NCBI RefSeq assembly: GCF_006861795.1
Contig: NZ_VDGH01000004.1
Location: 62,001 to 126,000 of the forward strand
Direction of reading: 5' to 3'
Length of the DNA stretch: 64,000 bases
From: Psychrobacillus lasiicapitis
GTDB lineage: Bacteria; Bacillota; Bacilli; Bacillales_A; Planococcaceae
Part shown: positions 55,422 to 62,885 of the stretch, piece after piece
Numbering within the stretch: position 1 is the first letter of the stretch
Layout of the letters: each line of letters opens with the position of its first letter
The notes under the pieces: model-generated
The model's input: only the letters and a program-made list of their open reading frames with translations
Database searches by the model: none
What the model was told of the DNA's origin: nothing
Translations under genes and position numbers: made by a program

Positions 55422-55652
55422 ATGTATTTGAATAAAGGAATATTAGAGAAGTACATGAAAGATAATTATGATGGTAGTTATAGAAAATTTGCTCGAGATC
55501 TCCAAGTTGAGCCTGCACAATTACATCGGATTTTAAACAGTGAGGCTCAAGCTGGAGTAGTTTTTTTAGGAAGACTTCATAATTTCTGTAAATCAAAGAA
55601 TATAGACTATAATCAGTTCATTTTTTTTGAAGAAAGTGTTAACAACAGTTAA
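55422..55652 (+). CDS. Cro-like small DNA-binding protein
   Basis: Protein of 76 residues with a helix-turn-helix pattern (GSYRKFARDLQVEPAQLHRILNSEAQAG). It is divergent from the repressor and surrounded by its operators, the classic Cro place. ATG 55422 follows GAGGAGGTGA. Its stop lies within operator O4, so binding there could affect genes downstream. Confidence 0.8.
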   Translation: MYLNKGILEKYMKDNYDGSYRKFARDLQVEPAQLHRILNSEAQAGVVFLGRLHNFCKSKNIDYNQFIFFEESVNNS

Positions 55653-55653
55653 T
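55638..55653. promoter_or_regulatory. Phage operator O4
   Basis: GTTAACAACAGTTAAT matches the other operators with one terminal change. It overlaps the last codons of the Cro-like gene, about 235 bp from O3, a distant auxiliary site. Confidence 0.7.
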
Positions 55654-55667
55654 GGGAGGGGTTAATT

Positions 55668-55817
55668 ATGAATAAGGATATCGTTCAACCACCTAATATT
55701 ACACCGGAAACAAAACAAGCTATGCTTGATTTCTTTGTAAAACATTCATTACCAAACATCATTGCAAAAATGGATTTAGGTAATGTAGAAGATAAACAAT
55801 TAGAGGTAGTTAAATGA
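55668..55817 (+). CDS. Small phage protein, 49 residues, unknown function
   Basis: ATG 55668 follows GGGAGGGG. The product begins MNKDIVQPPNITPETKQAML and has a helical middle (LDFFVKHSLPNIIAKMD). Its TGA overlaps the next ATG. No family is recognised. The strong ribosome binding site and ATGA overlap support translation. Confidence 0.7.
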   Translation: MNKDIVQPPNITPETKQAMLDFFVKHSLPNIIAKMDLGNVEDKQLEVVK

Positions 55818-55948
55818 ACCTATACAGAAAACTCAACTTCTATTTCTTCGGATCATCCAGAGTTCACTGGTCAGATGCAGTCTTGTTCTACGGAACATAC
55901 ATCGTAATCACTATTATCTGTTTAGCAATTTTCATTTGGTCTAAGTAA
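55814..55948 (+). CDS. Small phage membrane protein, 44 residues
   Basis: This frame starts inside the stop of the previous gene (ATGA). The N-terminal half is polar (NLYRKLNFYFFGSSRVHWSD) and the C-terminal half is one transmembrane helix (YIVITIICLAIFIW). Coupled translation makes it credible. Function unknown. Confidence 0.6.
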   Translation: MNLYRKLNFYFFGSSRVHWSDAVLFYGTYIVITIICLAIFIWSK

Positions 55949-55963
55949 CCAAAACAACAACCA

Positions 55964-56076
55964 TCACACCCAACAGTAAATATTCGAAGAGCGGAGTACG
56001 CCAAGACGGACCGATTAAATCCCGAGCGACAGCAATAGCCAACGCCATGACCTCGAATTTTTACTGGTGGGTGTGA
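55964..56076 (+). ncRNA. Long inverted repeat, candidate structured RNA
   Basis: A 24-nt left arm (55964-55987) pairs with 56053-56076 with two mismatches. The arms begin TCACACCCAACAGTAAAT and end GGTGGGTGTGA. The 65-nt apex (55988-56052) is GC-rich and contains no credible gene. The right arm ends five bases before the ribosome binding site of the next small gene. I cannot match it to a known RNA family. Confidence 0.5.
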
Positions 56077-56086
56077 GCGAAGAGAG

Positions 56087-56197
56087 GTGAGACTGATAAA
56101 TTACGAGTGTCCAAGATGTAACAATACAGAGCATACACCAGGTGCTAACTTCTGCAAGATTTGCGGAAAAGAAATCGTAAGGGAGGAATGGAAATGA
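56087..56197 (+). CDS. Small zinc-ribbon phage protein
   Basis: Frame of about 36 codons, RLINYECPRCNNTEH onward, with FCKICGKEI. Two CxxC pairs (CPRC, CKIC) 17 residues apart form a rubredoxin-like zinc ribbon. The start is uncertain: GTG 56087 overlaps the purine signal GAGAGGTGA, and CTG 56093 is a possible non-standard start. The stop overlaps the rha start by ATGA. The perfect four-cysteine pattern argues for a real gene. Confidence 0.6.
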   Translation: MRLINYECPRCNNTEHTPGANFCKICGKEIVREEWK

Positions 56198-56955
56198 ATC
56201 AATTAGTAATCATGCACGATCAACAAGCAGTAACTACCTCTTTACAAGTTGCAGAGGACTTTGGTAAACGGCATGACAATGTTTTAAGGGATATTGAGGG
56301 CTTAAAAGAAGATGTCCTCAATTTTGAGGAGATGTTTTTTCAAACGGAAACTCCAGATGCATATGGTCGACCAAGAAAGACTTATTTCATGAATCGTGAC
56401 GGTTTCACATTATTGGCAATGGGCTTCAATGGAAAAGAAGCAATCCTATTCAAACTAAAGTACATCGAAGCATTTAACCAAATGGAAAAACAACTTACTC
56501 AACCATTAAGTCCACTTGAAATCATGCAAATGCAAATCAAACAGTTAGTGGAGCAAGAAAAAAGAATGAATGAACAAGATAATCGAATCGAAAAAATCGA
56601 AACCGAACAACAAAACATCACAGAAATTATCGGTTTATCCATTGTCGAATGGCGTAAGAAAGTCACCAACGTTCTAAATCGTATCGCTAAGAATAATGGC
56701 GGTTATCAGATGTATCAAGAGATCCGAAATGAAAGTTATAAAATGCTCGAAGAAAGAGCTAAGTGCAAACTAAACATTCGTGTAACGAATAAGCAAAAAG
56801 TGATGGCATTAAACGGAGTGCCGAAATCTACCGTTAACAAAGTTTCTAAGTTAGATGCTATTTCAGAAGATGCTAGATTAACAGAAATCTATCTAGCAAT
56901 CGTAAAAGAGCTTGCTATAAAATACCGTGTTTCCATTACAGATTTGGAGGTCTAA
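56194..56955 (+). CDS. Rha-family phage regulatory protein with ORF6C domain
   Basis: Protein of 253 residues. The N-terminal Rha/pRha domain (QVAEDFGKRHDNVLRDIEGL, YFMNRDGFTLLAMGFNGKEA) is followed by a coiled coil (QMQIKQLVEQEKRMNEQDNRIEKIE) and a C-terminal ORF6C domain (SIVEWRKKVTNVLNRIAKNNGG onward). Such proteins act as antirepressors or early regulators. ATG 56194 follows GGGAGG. Confidence 0.9.
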   Translation: MNQLVIMHDQQAVTTSLQVAEDFGKRHDNVLRDIEGLKEDVLNFEEMFFQTETPDAYGRPRKTYFMNRDGFTLLAMGFNGKEAILFKLKYIEAFNQMEKQLTQPLSPLEIMQMQIKQLVEQEKRMNEQDNRIEKIETEQQNITEIIGLSIVEWRKKVTNVLNRIAKNNGGYQMYQEIRNESYKMLEERAKCKLNIRVTNKQKVMALNGVPKSTVNKVSKLDAISEDARLTEIYLAIVKELAIKYRVSITDLEV

Positions 56956-56957
56956 TT

Positions 56958-57194
56958 ATGAATATCAAAAAAGTTGAATTTTGCACAGAATACCTATCTT
57001 TGGAGACTGAAAGTGACGTCGAGCAAGGTGTAATTCATTTTACTCTAAGAGAATTTGGTCAAAAAAGTGAAACAGAAGGGGAATTTGTTTTCGAAGAAAA
57101 AGGCGCTACAGGGGTCGTACTCACGGTAGAAGAATTGTATGAAATACACCAACTTATAGGTGAAGTTCTTTCTCATCAAGCTCGCAGTATTTAG
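56958..57194 (+). CDS. Phage protein, 78 residues, unknown function
   Basis: It starts at ATG 56958, two bases after the rha stop, with GGAGG in the last rha codons. Acidic protein (KKVEFCTEYLSLETESDVEQGVIHF...VEELYEIHQLIGEVL), probably alpha/beta. No family recognised. Confidence 0.65.
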   Translation: MNIKKVEFCTEYLSLETESDVEQGVIHFTLREFGQKSETEGEFVFEEKGATGVVLTVEELYEIHQLIGEVLSHQARSI

Positions 57195-57209
57195 TGAGGA
57201 GGTAAAATT

Positions 57210-57425
57210 TTGGCTGAAAGCAAATCTAAGAAGCTAAAGCGCTTCAAGGCTACGCAACATAAAGCAAGACTCAAATTTATTGAGCTGTCCGTAAAAAAGG
57301 AAATCACACCATATTTAAGGATGGACCAAAGAATTCAAATGAATGGGCAGATTAAAAAACTGGGCAATAAAATCCAAATGTACGATCGCAAGATAAAAGA
57401 ACTCGAAGGGAGATTAAGAGGATGA
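57210..57425 (+). CDS. Phage protein, 71 residues, basic, unknown function
   Basis: TTG 57210 follows GAGGAGG. Lysine-rich helical protein (ESKSKKLKRFKATQHKARLKFIE...RKIKELEGRLRG), possibly nucleic-acid binding on charge alone. It overlaps the next gene by 4 bp. Confidence 0.6.
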   Translation: MAESKSKKLKRFKATQHKARLKFIELSVKKEITPYLRMDQRIQMNGQIKKLGNKIQMYDRKIKELEGRLRG

Positions 57426-57631
57426 ATAACCTATTACAAAAGATTTCGCAATGGTACTCAGATGAGCAAGAAATACTAAACGACTTAGCTCATGACGTAG
57501 CAACATCGGACACTGTAGAGGATATGGTAACTGCTAAACAAGCTTACTCCATTCAAGAAAATAAATTGAACACAATTCAAGAAGCTCTTCGATTTGTTGA
57601 ATTAGAAGTAGAAGAAAATGAACAAAATTAA
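57422..57631 (+). CDS. Phage protein, 69 residues, unknown function
   Basis: ATG 57422 overlaps the previous stop, with AAGGGAGATTAAGAGG before it. Acidic helical protein (KISQWYSDEQEILNDLAHDVATSDTVEDMVTAKQAY). The 92 bp that follow contain short inverted repeats but no gene. Confidence 0.6.
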   Translation: MNNLLQKISQWYSDEQEILNDLAHDVATSDTVEDMVTAKQAYSIQENKLNTIQEALRFVELEVEENEQN

Positions 57632-57723
57632 AACCCGTTGTTGGCGCAACGAGTTCGGGTCCTACTATAAATACACACCTTCATTTTAGTACAGGACCTC
57701 TTAAAAAACAAGGAGGGTACATT

Positions 57724-59718
57724 TTGAAAAACGTAAAACTGCTATCTATGACTCTTGAAAACTTCAAGGGAGTTAAAAATTTCTCACTAACTACAAATGG
57801 TGAAAGTGTCCGTGTTTTCGGTGACAATGCAACAGGGAAAACCTCTCTTTTCGATGCGTTCTTGTGGCTCCTATTCGATAAGGATTCACAAAACAAAAAG
57901 GACTTTGCAATAAAGTCATTAGACGCTGCTGGAGATGAAGCGCATAACCTAAATCATACAGTTGAAGCTGTATTTGAAATTGACGGAACAGAAGTCACTT
58001 TGAAAAAAGTCTACTTCGAGGATTGGGTACAAAAGCGTGGTGCTGCTAATAAAGAATTTAGCGGTCACAAGACTAAATATTATATCGATGAAGTCCCGAA
58101 GAAAAAGAAAGAATACGTCGATACTGTTGCAGAAATTGTAGAGGAAGAGATATTCAAGCTTATCACTAGCCCAACGTATTTTAACGAACAAATCAAATGG
58201 CAGGATCGCCGTAAATTATTGATTGATATCTGTGGGGATATATCGGACGAAGATGTATTTGCATCGGATAACCAATTGAAAGGCTTAGAGCTAATCTTGA
58301 AAGGACGTTCACTTGAGGATCACAAGAAAGTAATTGCTGAACGTAGAAAAGCAATAAATGAAGACCTTCGAATGATTCCTGTTCGAATAGATGAGATCAA
58401 CAAATCCATTCCAGAAGAAGCTATCGATATTGAAAATCTACGTGAAGAATTCATACATGTTGAAACACAAATAGATGAGAACAAAGCACTGATCAACAAT
58501 ATTCAAAATGGACAAGCTTTGCAATCGAAAGAATTGGAATTGAAGAAAGTCGAGAATGATATAGAAACGGTGAAGCGTACTTTTGAATCGGACACTAAGG
58601 ACAAGCTTTATCAGCTGCAGGCGAAGCTACAAGAGGAACAAGGAAACTTGAAAATCCTTGAGATGAAGGTTGCTGAGCATAATCGTGCAACTGAATATGC
58701 TAATAGCAATATAAAACTCATTGAAGAAGACTTAGTCAAATTACGTAGCGATTGGACAGAGGTTGATAGTAGCCTGTTTGAACATGTTGATGCATGCGTT
58801 TGCCCAACTTGTGATCAAGAGCTACCAACAGATCAAGTAGAAGCTGCACGTCAAAAAGCGCTTGAATCATTTAACGCAAAAAAGGCTACCAATTTGTCGG
58901 AAATTGATAGCAAAGGTAAAGCTCTTGCTCAAAAGAAGAATCAGTTCCATGAAGAAATCAAAATGATCACATCAAAAATTGAAAAAACTGAGGGTATTCG
59001 TAGTGAGAAAACAAAACAGATAGAGAAACTTGCTAGTGAGATAGACTCGCTAAAAAGTAGTTTAAAAGATGTTTCCGAATCACCTGAATACAACAAGTTT
59101 ATGAACCTTAGACAAGCTTTAGAACAAGAAACTGCAACTATTAAAAATCAGTCTGTAAAGGCTGTACAAGATATCAAAGATGCCAATGCGCAACTGGAAG
59201 CGAAGAAGCGTGAGTTGAATGCAGAAATAGCGAAGTATGCAAACATCGATAATCTGAAAGCTCGTATCACTGAGTATGAGGATCAAGAGGAAATGCTCAC
59301 TAAAGAGCATCAAAAGCTCGAGCACCAGTTGTTTTTAACAGAAGAATTCACCCGCCGAAAAGTGGATCTCTTAACTGAAAAGATTAACGCTAAATTCAAA
59401 TTAGCCCGTTTTAAATTGTTTGATAACCAAATCAATGGCGGTCTCCAAGAAGTATGTGAAACAACGTATAACGGGGTTCCATATAGCTCATTAAACAATG
59501 CAATGCGAATCAATGCAGGATTGGATATCATCGAAGCCTTATCAAATCATTTCGGCATTGTAGCGCCGATATTCGTGGACAATGCAGAAGCTGTTACTAA
59601 GCTGAATGAAATAGATGCACAGATTATTAGTTTGGTAGTTTCCGAACAGGACAAGCAACTGCGCGTTGAATCAAAAGATAATGACGATTCAATGGTCCTG
59701 AACATGGAGGTTGTCTGA
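57724..59718 (+). CDS. Rad50/SbcC-like AAA ATPase
   Basis: SMC-family ATPase of 664 residues. Walker A is GDNATGKT (33-40). Two coiled-coil arms (about 205-355 and 370-560) flank a zinc hook CPTC (C360, C363) near the middle, and the C-terminal Walker B region is IFVDNAEA. It is shorter than SbcC. TTG 57724 follows AGGAGG. No Mre11/SbcD-type nuclease is next to it. The recT gene and an MBL-fold gene follow, so a role in phage recombination is likely. Confidence 0.88.
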   Translation: MKNVKLLSMTLENFKGVKNFSLTTNGESVRVFGDNATGKTSLFDAFLWLLFDKDSQNKKDFAIKSLDAAGDEAHNLNHTVEAVFEIDGTEVTLKKVYFEDWVQKRGAANKEFSGHKTKYYIDEVPKKKKEYVDTVAEIVEEEIFKLITSPTYFNEQIKWQDRRKLLIDICGDISDEDVFASDNQLKGLELILKGRSLEDHKKVIAERRKAINEDLRMIPVRIDEINKSIPEEAIDIENLREEFIHVETQIDENKALINNIQNGQALQSKELELKKVENDIETVKRTFESDTKDKLYQLQAKLQEEQGNLKILEMKVAEHNRATEYANSNIKLIEEDLVKLRSDWTEVDSSLFEHVDACVCPTCDQELPTDQVEAARQKALESFNAKKATNLSEIDSKGKALAQKKNQFHEEIKMITSKIEKTEGIRSEKTKQIEKLASEIDSLKSSLKDVSESPEYNKFMNLRQALEQETATIKNQSVKAVQDIKDANAQLEAKKRELNAEIAKYANIDNLKARITEYEDQEEMLTKEHQKLEHQLFLTEEFTRRKVDLLTEKINAKFKLARFKLFDNQINGGLQEVCETTYNGVPYSSLNNAMRINAGLDIIEALSNHFGIVAPIFVDNAEAVTKLNEIDAQIISLVVSEQDKQLRVESKDNDDSMVLNMEVV

Positions 59719-59719
59719 T

Positions 59720-59968
59720 ATGCCTGAAACAGTTGTGATCAAAGTAGAATCTTGCGCTGGGTGGGAAGGTTTACGCAGAGAACGACTTCTTATTACCGGT
59801 TCTGAGGTGATGGATGTTGGACCATTAAGCGAATGTCCAGAGGATGCAATATTAGAACGTGATTTAGTTGGTCCTATTTACTTCGTGCATCTTTTTGAAA
59901 GAATAATCAAAGATCACAACGGCAAAAAAGTCAAATTCGAGTACGAAGAAGTTGAGGATTTCGATTGA
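59720..59968 (+). CDS. Phage protein, 82 residues, unknown function
   Basis: ATG 59720 lies nine bases after GGAGG, which sits in the end of the ATPase gene. The product starts MPETVVIKVESCAGWEGLRR and ends in an acidic tail (KFEYEEVEDFD). No family recognised. It overlaps the next TTG start by 4 bp. Confidence 0.65.
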   Translation: MPETVVIKVESCAGWEGLRRERLLITGSEVMDVGPLSECPEDAILERDLVGPIYFVHLFERIIKDHNGKKVKFEYEEVEDFD

Positions 59969-60141
59969 ACTGTACTCCAAATTGGAAAGATCTCAAACTT
60001 TCAAATCAGTGCGGAGTTTGCATTCATTATGAACGAAAAGTAAAAGAGAAAAAACAGACCGCTCGAGGACATTGTCTTCTTAGAAATATATATAAACAAC
60101 GAACAGAATCATGCTTGAAATTCCAAGCGAAGGAGATGTGA
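59965..60141 (+). CDS. Small cysteine-rich phage protein, 58 residues
   Basis: TTG 59965 lies seven bases after GAGG and overlaps the previous stop. The product has five cysteines (NCTPNW, QCGVC, GHC, ESC) on a basic background, suggesting a metal site. It ends two bases before the next gene. No family recognised. It is easy to miss because of its TTG start. Confidence 0.55.
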   Translation: MNCTPNWKDLKLSNQCGVCIHYERKVKEKKQTARGHCLLRNIYKQRTESCLKFQAKEM

Positions 60142-60143
60142 AT

Positions 60144-60296
60144 ATGACAGACAAAGAGAAGTTGAAAGAAGCCCAAGACTTTATCAAATATCTTTATTTG
60201 TCAATGGGAGCAAGCGCGGAAGGTGATTTTCAACTATGGCATGAAACAAAGAAATACGTTACCAAATACAACCTCATGAATGGAGATAAAAAATAA
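60144..60296 (+). CDS. Phage protein, 50 residues, unknown function
   Basis: ATG 60144 follows AAGGAG. Helical product (DKEKLKEAQDFIKYLYLSMGASAEGDF). Its stop shares one base with the recT start. Unknown function, probably translated with recT. Confidence 0.6.
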   Translation: MTDKEKLKEAQDFIKYLYLSMGASAEGDFQLWHETKKYVTKYNLMNGDKK

Positions 60297-61192
60297 TGAC
60301 TACTCAAAATCAAGAAGTAGCTTTAATCCAGAAAGATATTACGGACGAAGTCAATAAGAGTCTAGAAAGGCTACAAGAAGGTGGTTTAGTACTACCACCC
60401 AATTACAACCACAGTAACGCTCTAAAAAGCGCATTCTTTGCACTAAGTAATAATTCGGGTGGGAACCTTTTAAGTGTTTGCTCAAAAGCATCCGTAGCCA
60501 ACGCATTACTGGACATGGTTACACAGGGGTTAAGCCCAGCTAAAACGCAATGTTATTTCATCAAATACGGAGACGTATGTAAATTAAATCGTTCTTACTT
60601 CGGGACACAGGCGGTATTAAAGCGATTATCCAATGTTAAAGATATCTGGGCAAACGTAATCTTTGAAGGTGATGAATTTCTTTATGAAATAGAAGATGGT
60701 CGTGACAAATTTGTGAGCCATGGAACTAAGTTCGAGAACAGAGATAACAATATATTAGGTGCTTATGCAATTATCAAAACAAATGAAGACGAGTTGCTAT
60801 TGACGGTAATGACGAAAAAAGAGATTGATACAGCGTGGAGCCAAGGAAAGACAAAAAATGTCCAAGATAAATTCCCGCAAGAAATGGCGAAACGTACTGT
60901 CATTAATAGAGCTGCTAAAGCCTTCATTAATACGAGTGATGATAGTGATTTATTAATAGAATCTATCAATAATACAACTGAAAACGAGTATGAAGAAAGA
61001 AAAGAAATTAATCCGCAACATGAAGTTGATGAGAATGCAAATACCGAAGAGTTGGATATTAAGCCGGACAAGCCAATCATCGAAATGCCTGTTGAGAATA
61101 CCAACTCTGAACCAGAACCCGAGCCTGTGACTGTACAGAAACAAGAACCTGCACCATCACAACAAACTGTTAATAACGGACCTACTTGGTAA
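60296..61192 (+). CDS. recT: RecT single-strand annealing recombinase
   Basis: RecT-family protein of 298 residues that anneals complementary single strands in phage recombination. Typical stretches are ANALLDMVTQGLSPAKTQCYFIKYGD, LNRSYFGTQAVLKRLSNV and PQEMAKRTVINRAAKAFINTSDDSDLL. The C-terminus is a Pro/Glu-rich linker (about 240-298). No YqaJ/RecE exonuclease gene is nearby in the window. Confidence 0.93.
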   Translation: MTTQNQEVALIQKDITDEVNKSLERLQEGGLVLPPNYNHSNALKSAFFALSNNSGGNLLSVCSKASVANALLDMVTQGLSPAKTQCYFIKYGDVCKLNRSYFGTQAVLKRLSNVKDIWANVIFEGDEFLYEIEDGRDKFVSHGTKFENRDNNILGAYAIIKTNEDELLLTVMTKKEIDTAWSQGKTKNVQDKFPQEMAKRTVINRAAKAFINTSDDSDLLIESINNTTENEYEERKEINPQHEVDENANTEELDIKPDKPIIEMPVENTNSEPEPEPVTVQKQEPAPSQQTVNNGPTW

Positions 61193-61893
61193 TGATTGAG
61201 ATTCAAACATTAGCTACTGGAAGCACAGGAAACTGCTATTACGTGACGGATGGGGTAACCCCCATCTTGATCGAGTGCGGTATCTCATTCAAAAAGATAC
61301 AACGGAAATTAAACTTTGAAACATTAGATATTGCAGCTTGTTTAGTGACACATGAGCATAAAGATCATTGTGCTGGAATAAGTGGTGTATTAGGTGCAGG
61401 AATTAGATGCTACATGTCACGAGGAACAAAAATAGCGATTGGTATCAATCACCATCGAATTAAGACAGTCGAAAATAAAAAACAATTCATTATCGGTACA
61501 TGGACCATATTGCCATTCGATGTACAGCATGATGTAGCTGAGCCGTTCGGGTTCCTCTTGGTAAATCAAAAAGGGGACAAGCTTCTCTTCGCTACAGACA
61601 CGTATTACATCAAATATCGATTCAGTGGTATTACTCATTTGATGATTGAATGTAACTACTGTCAATCGGTATTGGATCTAAACGAACAGGCTGGCCGTAT
61701 TCATCCATCGATGAGAAAACGTGTCATGCAGTCGCATTTTAGCATGGAGAATGTACTCGAATTTTTGAAAGCAAACGATTTATCCAAGCTACAAGAAATA
61801 TGGTTGCTGCATCTTTCAGATACTAATAGTGATGAATTTCTAATAAGACAAGAAGTTGCTAGAGCCACAGGTAAATTGATTCATATTCCATGA
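61192..61893 (+). CDS. MBL-fold metallohydrolase (phage)
   Basis: Metallo-beta-lactamase fold protein of 233 residues. The metal motif is THEHKDH near residue 51, with later FATDTYYI and MQSHFSMENV. The type resembles YycJ/WalJ-like nucleases more than hydrolases such as glyoxalase II. It starts at ATG 61192, overlapping the recT stop. It may supply a nuclease for RecT-mediated recombination, which is inference from place. Confidence 0.85.
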   Translation: MIEIQTLATGSTGNCYYVTDGVTPILIECGISFKKIQRKLNFETLDIAACLVTHEHKDHCAGISGVLGAGIRCYMSRGTKIAIGINHHRIKTVENKKQFIIGTWTILPFDVQHDVAEPFGFLLVNQKGDKLLFATDTYYIKYRFSGITHLMIECNYCQSVLDLNEQAGRIHPSMRKRVMQSHFSMENVLEFLKANDLSKLQEIWLLHLSDTNSDEFLIRQEVARATGKLIHIP

Positions 61894-61907
61894 CAGGAGG
61901 AAGTGTA

Positions 61908-62885
61908 ATGGCAAGACCTAGAAAGCAGGGGCTGGATTACTTTCCACTTGATGTAGATATCGACCAAGATGACAAAATCCAGTTGGTTGAAGCCGTACAT
62001 GGACCAGTCGGGTTTGCAATAGTAATCAAATTATTAATGCGCATTTATAAAGACGGTTATTACTCTAAGTGGACAGAAACGGAACAATTACTCTTCTCGA
62101 AGAGAGTTAATGTTGACATTAACTTAATTAATGTATGCATTAATGATTGTGTAAAGTGGGATTTGTTCGACAAGAAAGTGTTCGAATCCCATGCTGTTCT
62201 TACATCCAGTGGAATACAAAAGAGGTTTTTAGAAGCTGTAGGACGTAGGCAAAAAGTTGAAATGGTGCAAGAATACCTACTTTTAGAGTCGAAAGACATT
62301 ATTGCGTACAAAAACCTAACGACTAGGAGTATTAATGTAAACATTAACTTGATTAATGTCGACATTAATCCCCAAAGCATAGCAAAGCATAGTAAAGAAA
62401 AGAATAGTAAAGAACAGCATACTACGGAAAGTAAAAATGTAGTTGTTGATGATCATCCAAAAAGTAATGAAATGAATAATAATGATTTCGCTAAAATCAC
62501 TCAATTTTATCAAGAGAACATAGGTCCTTTAGTTCCTCATATCGGGGAAGAGTTAGGCTACATGATTGATACACATCCGGTAGAGCTAATCTTAGAAGCT
62601 TTTAAAAGAGCACTAGAGGCTAATGCAACCAACAAGGTTAGATATGCTAACTCTATTTTAATCAACTGGAAGAACCAATTATTAAAAACATTAGACGATG
62701 TGAAGGCTGCTGATCAACGTAGAGCAAACTCTTCACCTAAGAAAAATACTATGAGATCGGAAATGGTTCCTGATTGGTTTGGGAAAGAGGACAAGCCTAC
62801 AGCACCAGTTGAAGAAAATGTAGATATTGCAACAGAACGCGAGAAGTTACTAAAAGACTTAGGGAGGCTGAACAAGAATGACTGA
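61908..62885 (+). CDS. Phage replisome organizer (DUF4373 + DnaD-like C-terminus)
   Basis: Protein of 325 residues. The N-terminal DUF4373/Lin1244-type domain begins RKQGLDYFPLDVDIDQDDKIQLVEA. A low-complexity Ser/Lys/Glu linker (about 155-195) follows, then a DnaD/DnaB_2-like helical domain (YMIDTHPVELILEAFKRALE...YANSILINWKNQLL). Such proteins open the phage origin and load helicase. ATG 61908 follows AGGAGG. Two pairs of DNA palindromes lie inside the gene (62107-62144, 62331-62369). Confidence 0.88.
   Translation: MARPRKQGLDYFPLDVDIDQDDKIQLVEAVHGPVGFAIVIKLLMRIYKDGYYSKWTETEQLLFSKRVNVDINLINVCINDCVKWDLFDKKVFESHAVLTSSGIQKRFLEAVGRRQKVEMVQEYLLLESKDIIAYKNLTTRSINVNINLINVDINPQSIAKHSKEKNSKEQHTTESKNVVVDDHPKSNEMNNNDFAKITQFYQENIGPLVPHIGEELGYMIDTHPVELILEAFKRALEANATNKVRYANSILINWKNQLLKTLDDVKAADQRRANSSPKKNTMRSEMVPDWFGKEDKPTAPVEENVDIATEREKLLKDLGRLNKND
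62107..62144. repeat. Palindrome pair 1 in the replisome gene (candidate origin iterons)
   Basis: TTAATGTTGACATTAA (62107-62122) and ATTAATGTATGCATTAAT (62127-62144) lie with cores 21 bp apart. Both share TTAATGT-NN-(A/G)CATTAA. Confidence 0.6.
62331..62369. repeat. Palindrome pair 2 in the replisome gene (candidate origin iterons)
   Basis: TTAATGTAAACATTAA (62332-62347) and ATTAATGTCGACATTAAT (62352-62369) repeat the motif of pair 1 with the same 21-bp core spacing. This pair lies in the poorly conserved linker part of the gene. Confidence 0.65.

Noticed and set aside
57724-59718. Anti-phage defence ATPase (Gabija or Septu-like)
   Set aside because: The protein has a Rad50-type zinc hook and lies in the phage recombination module next to recT, with no partner nuclease or helicase of a known defence system.
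60763-61206. Minus-strand frame of 147 codons inside recT
   Set aside because: It is a shadow of the recT coding sequence with Ser/Cys-rich composition from antisense codons.
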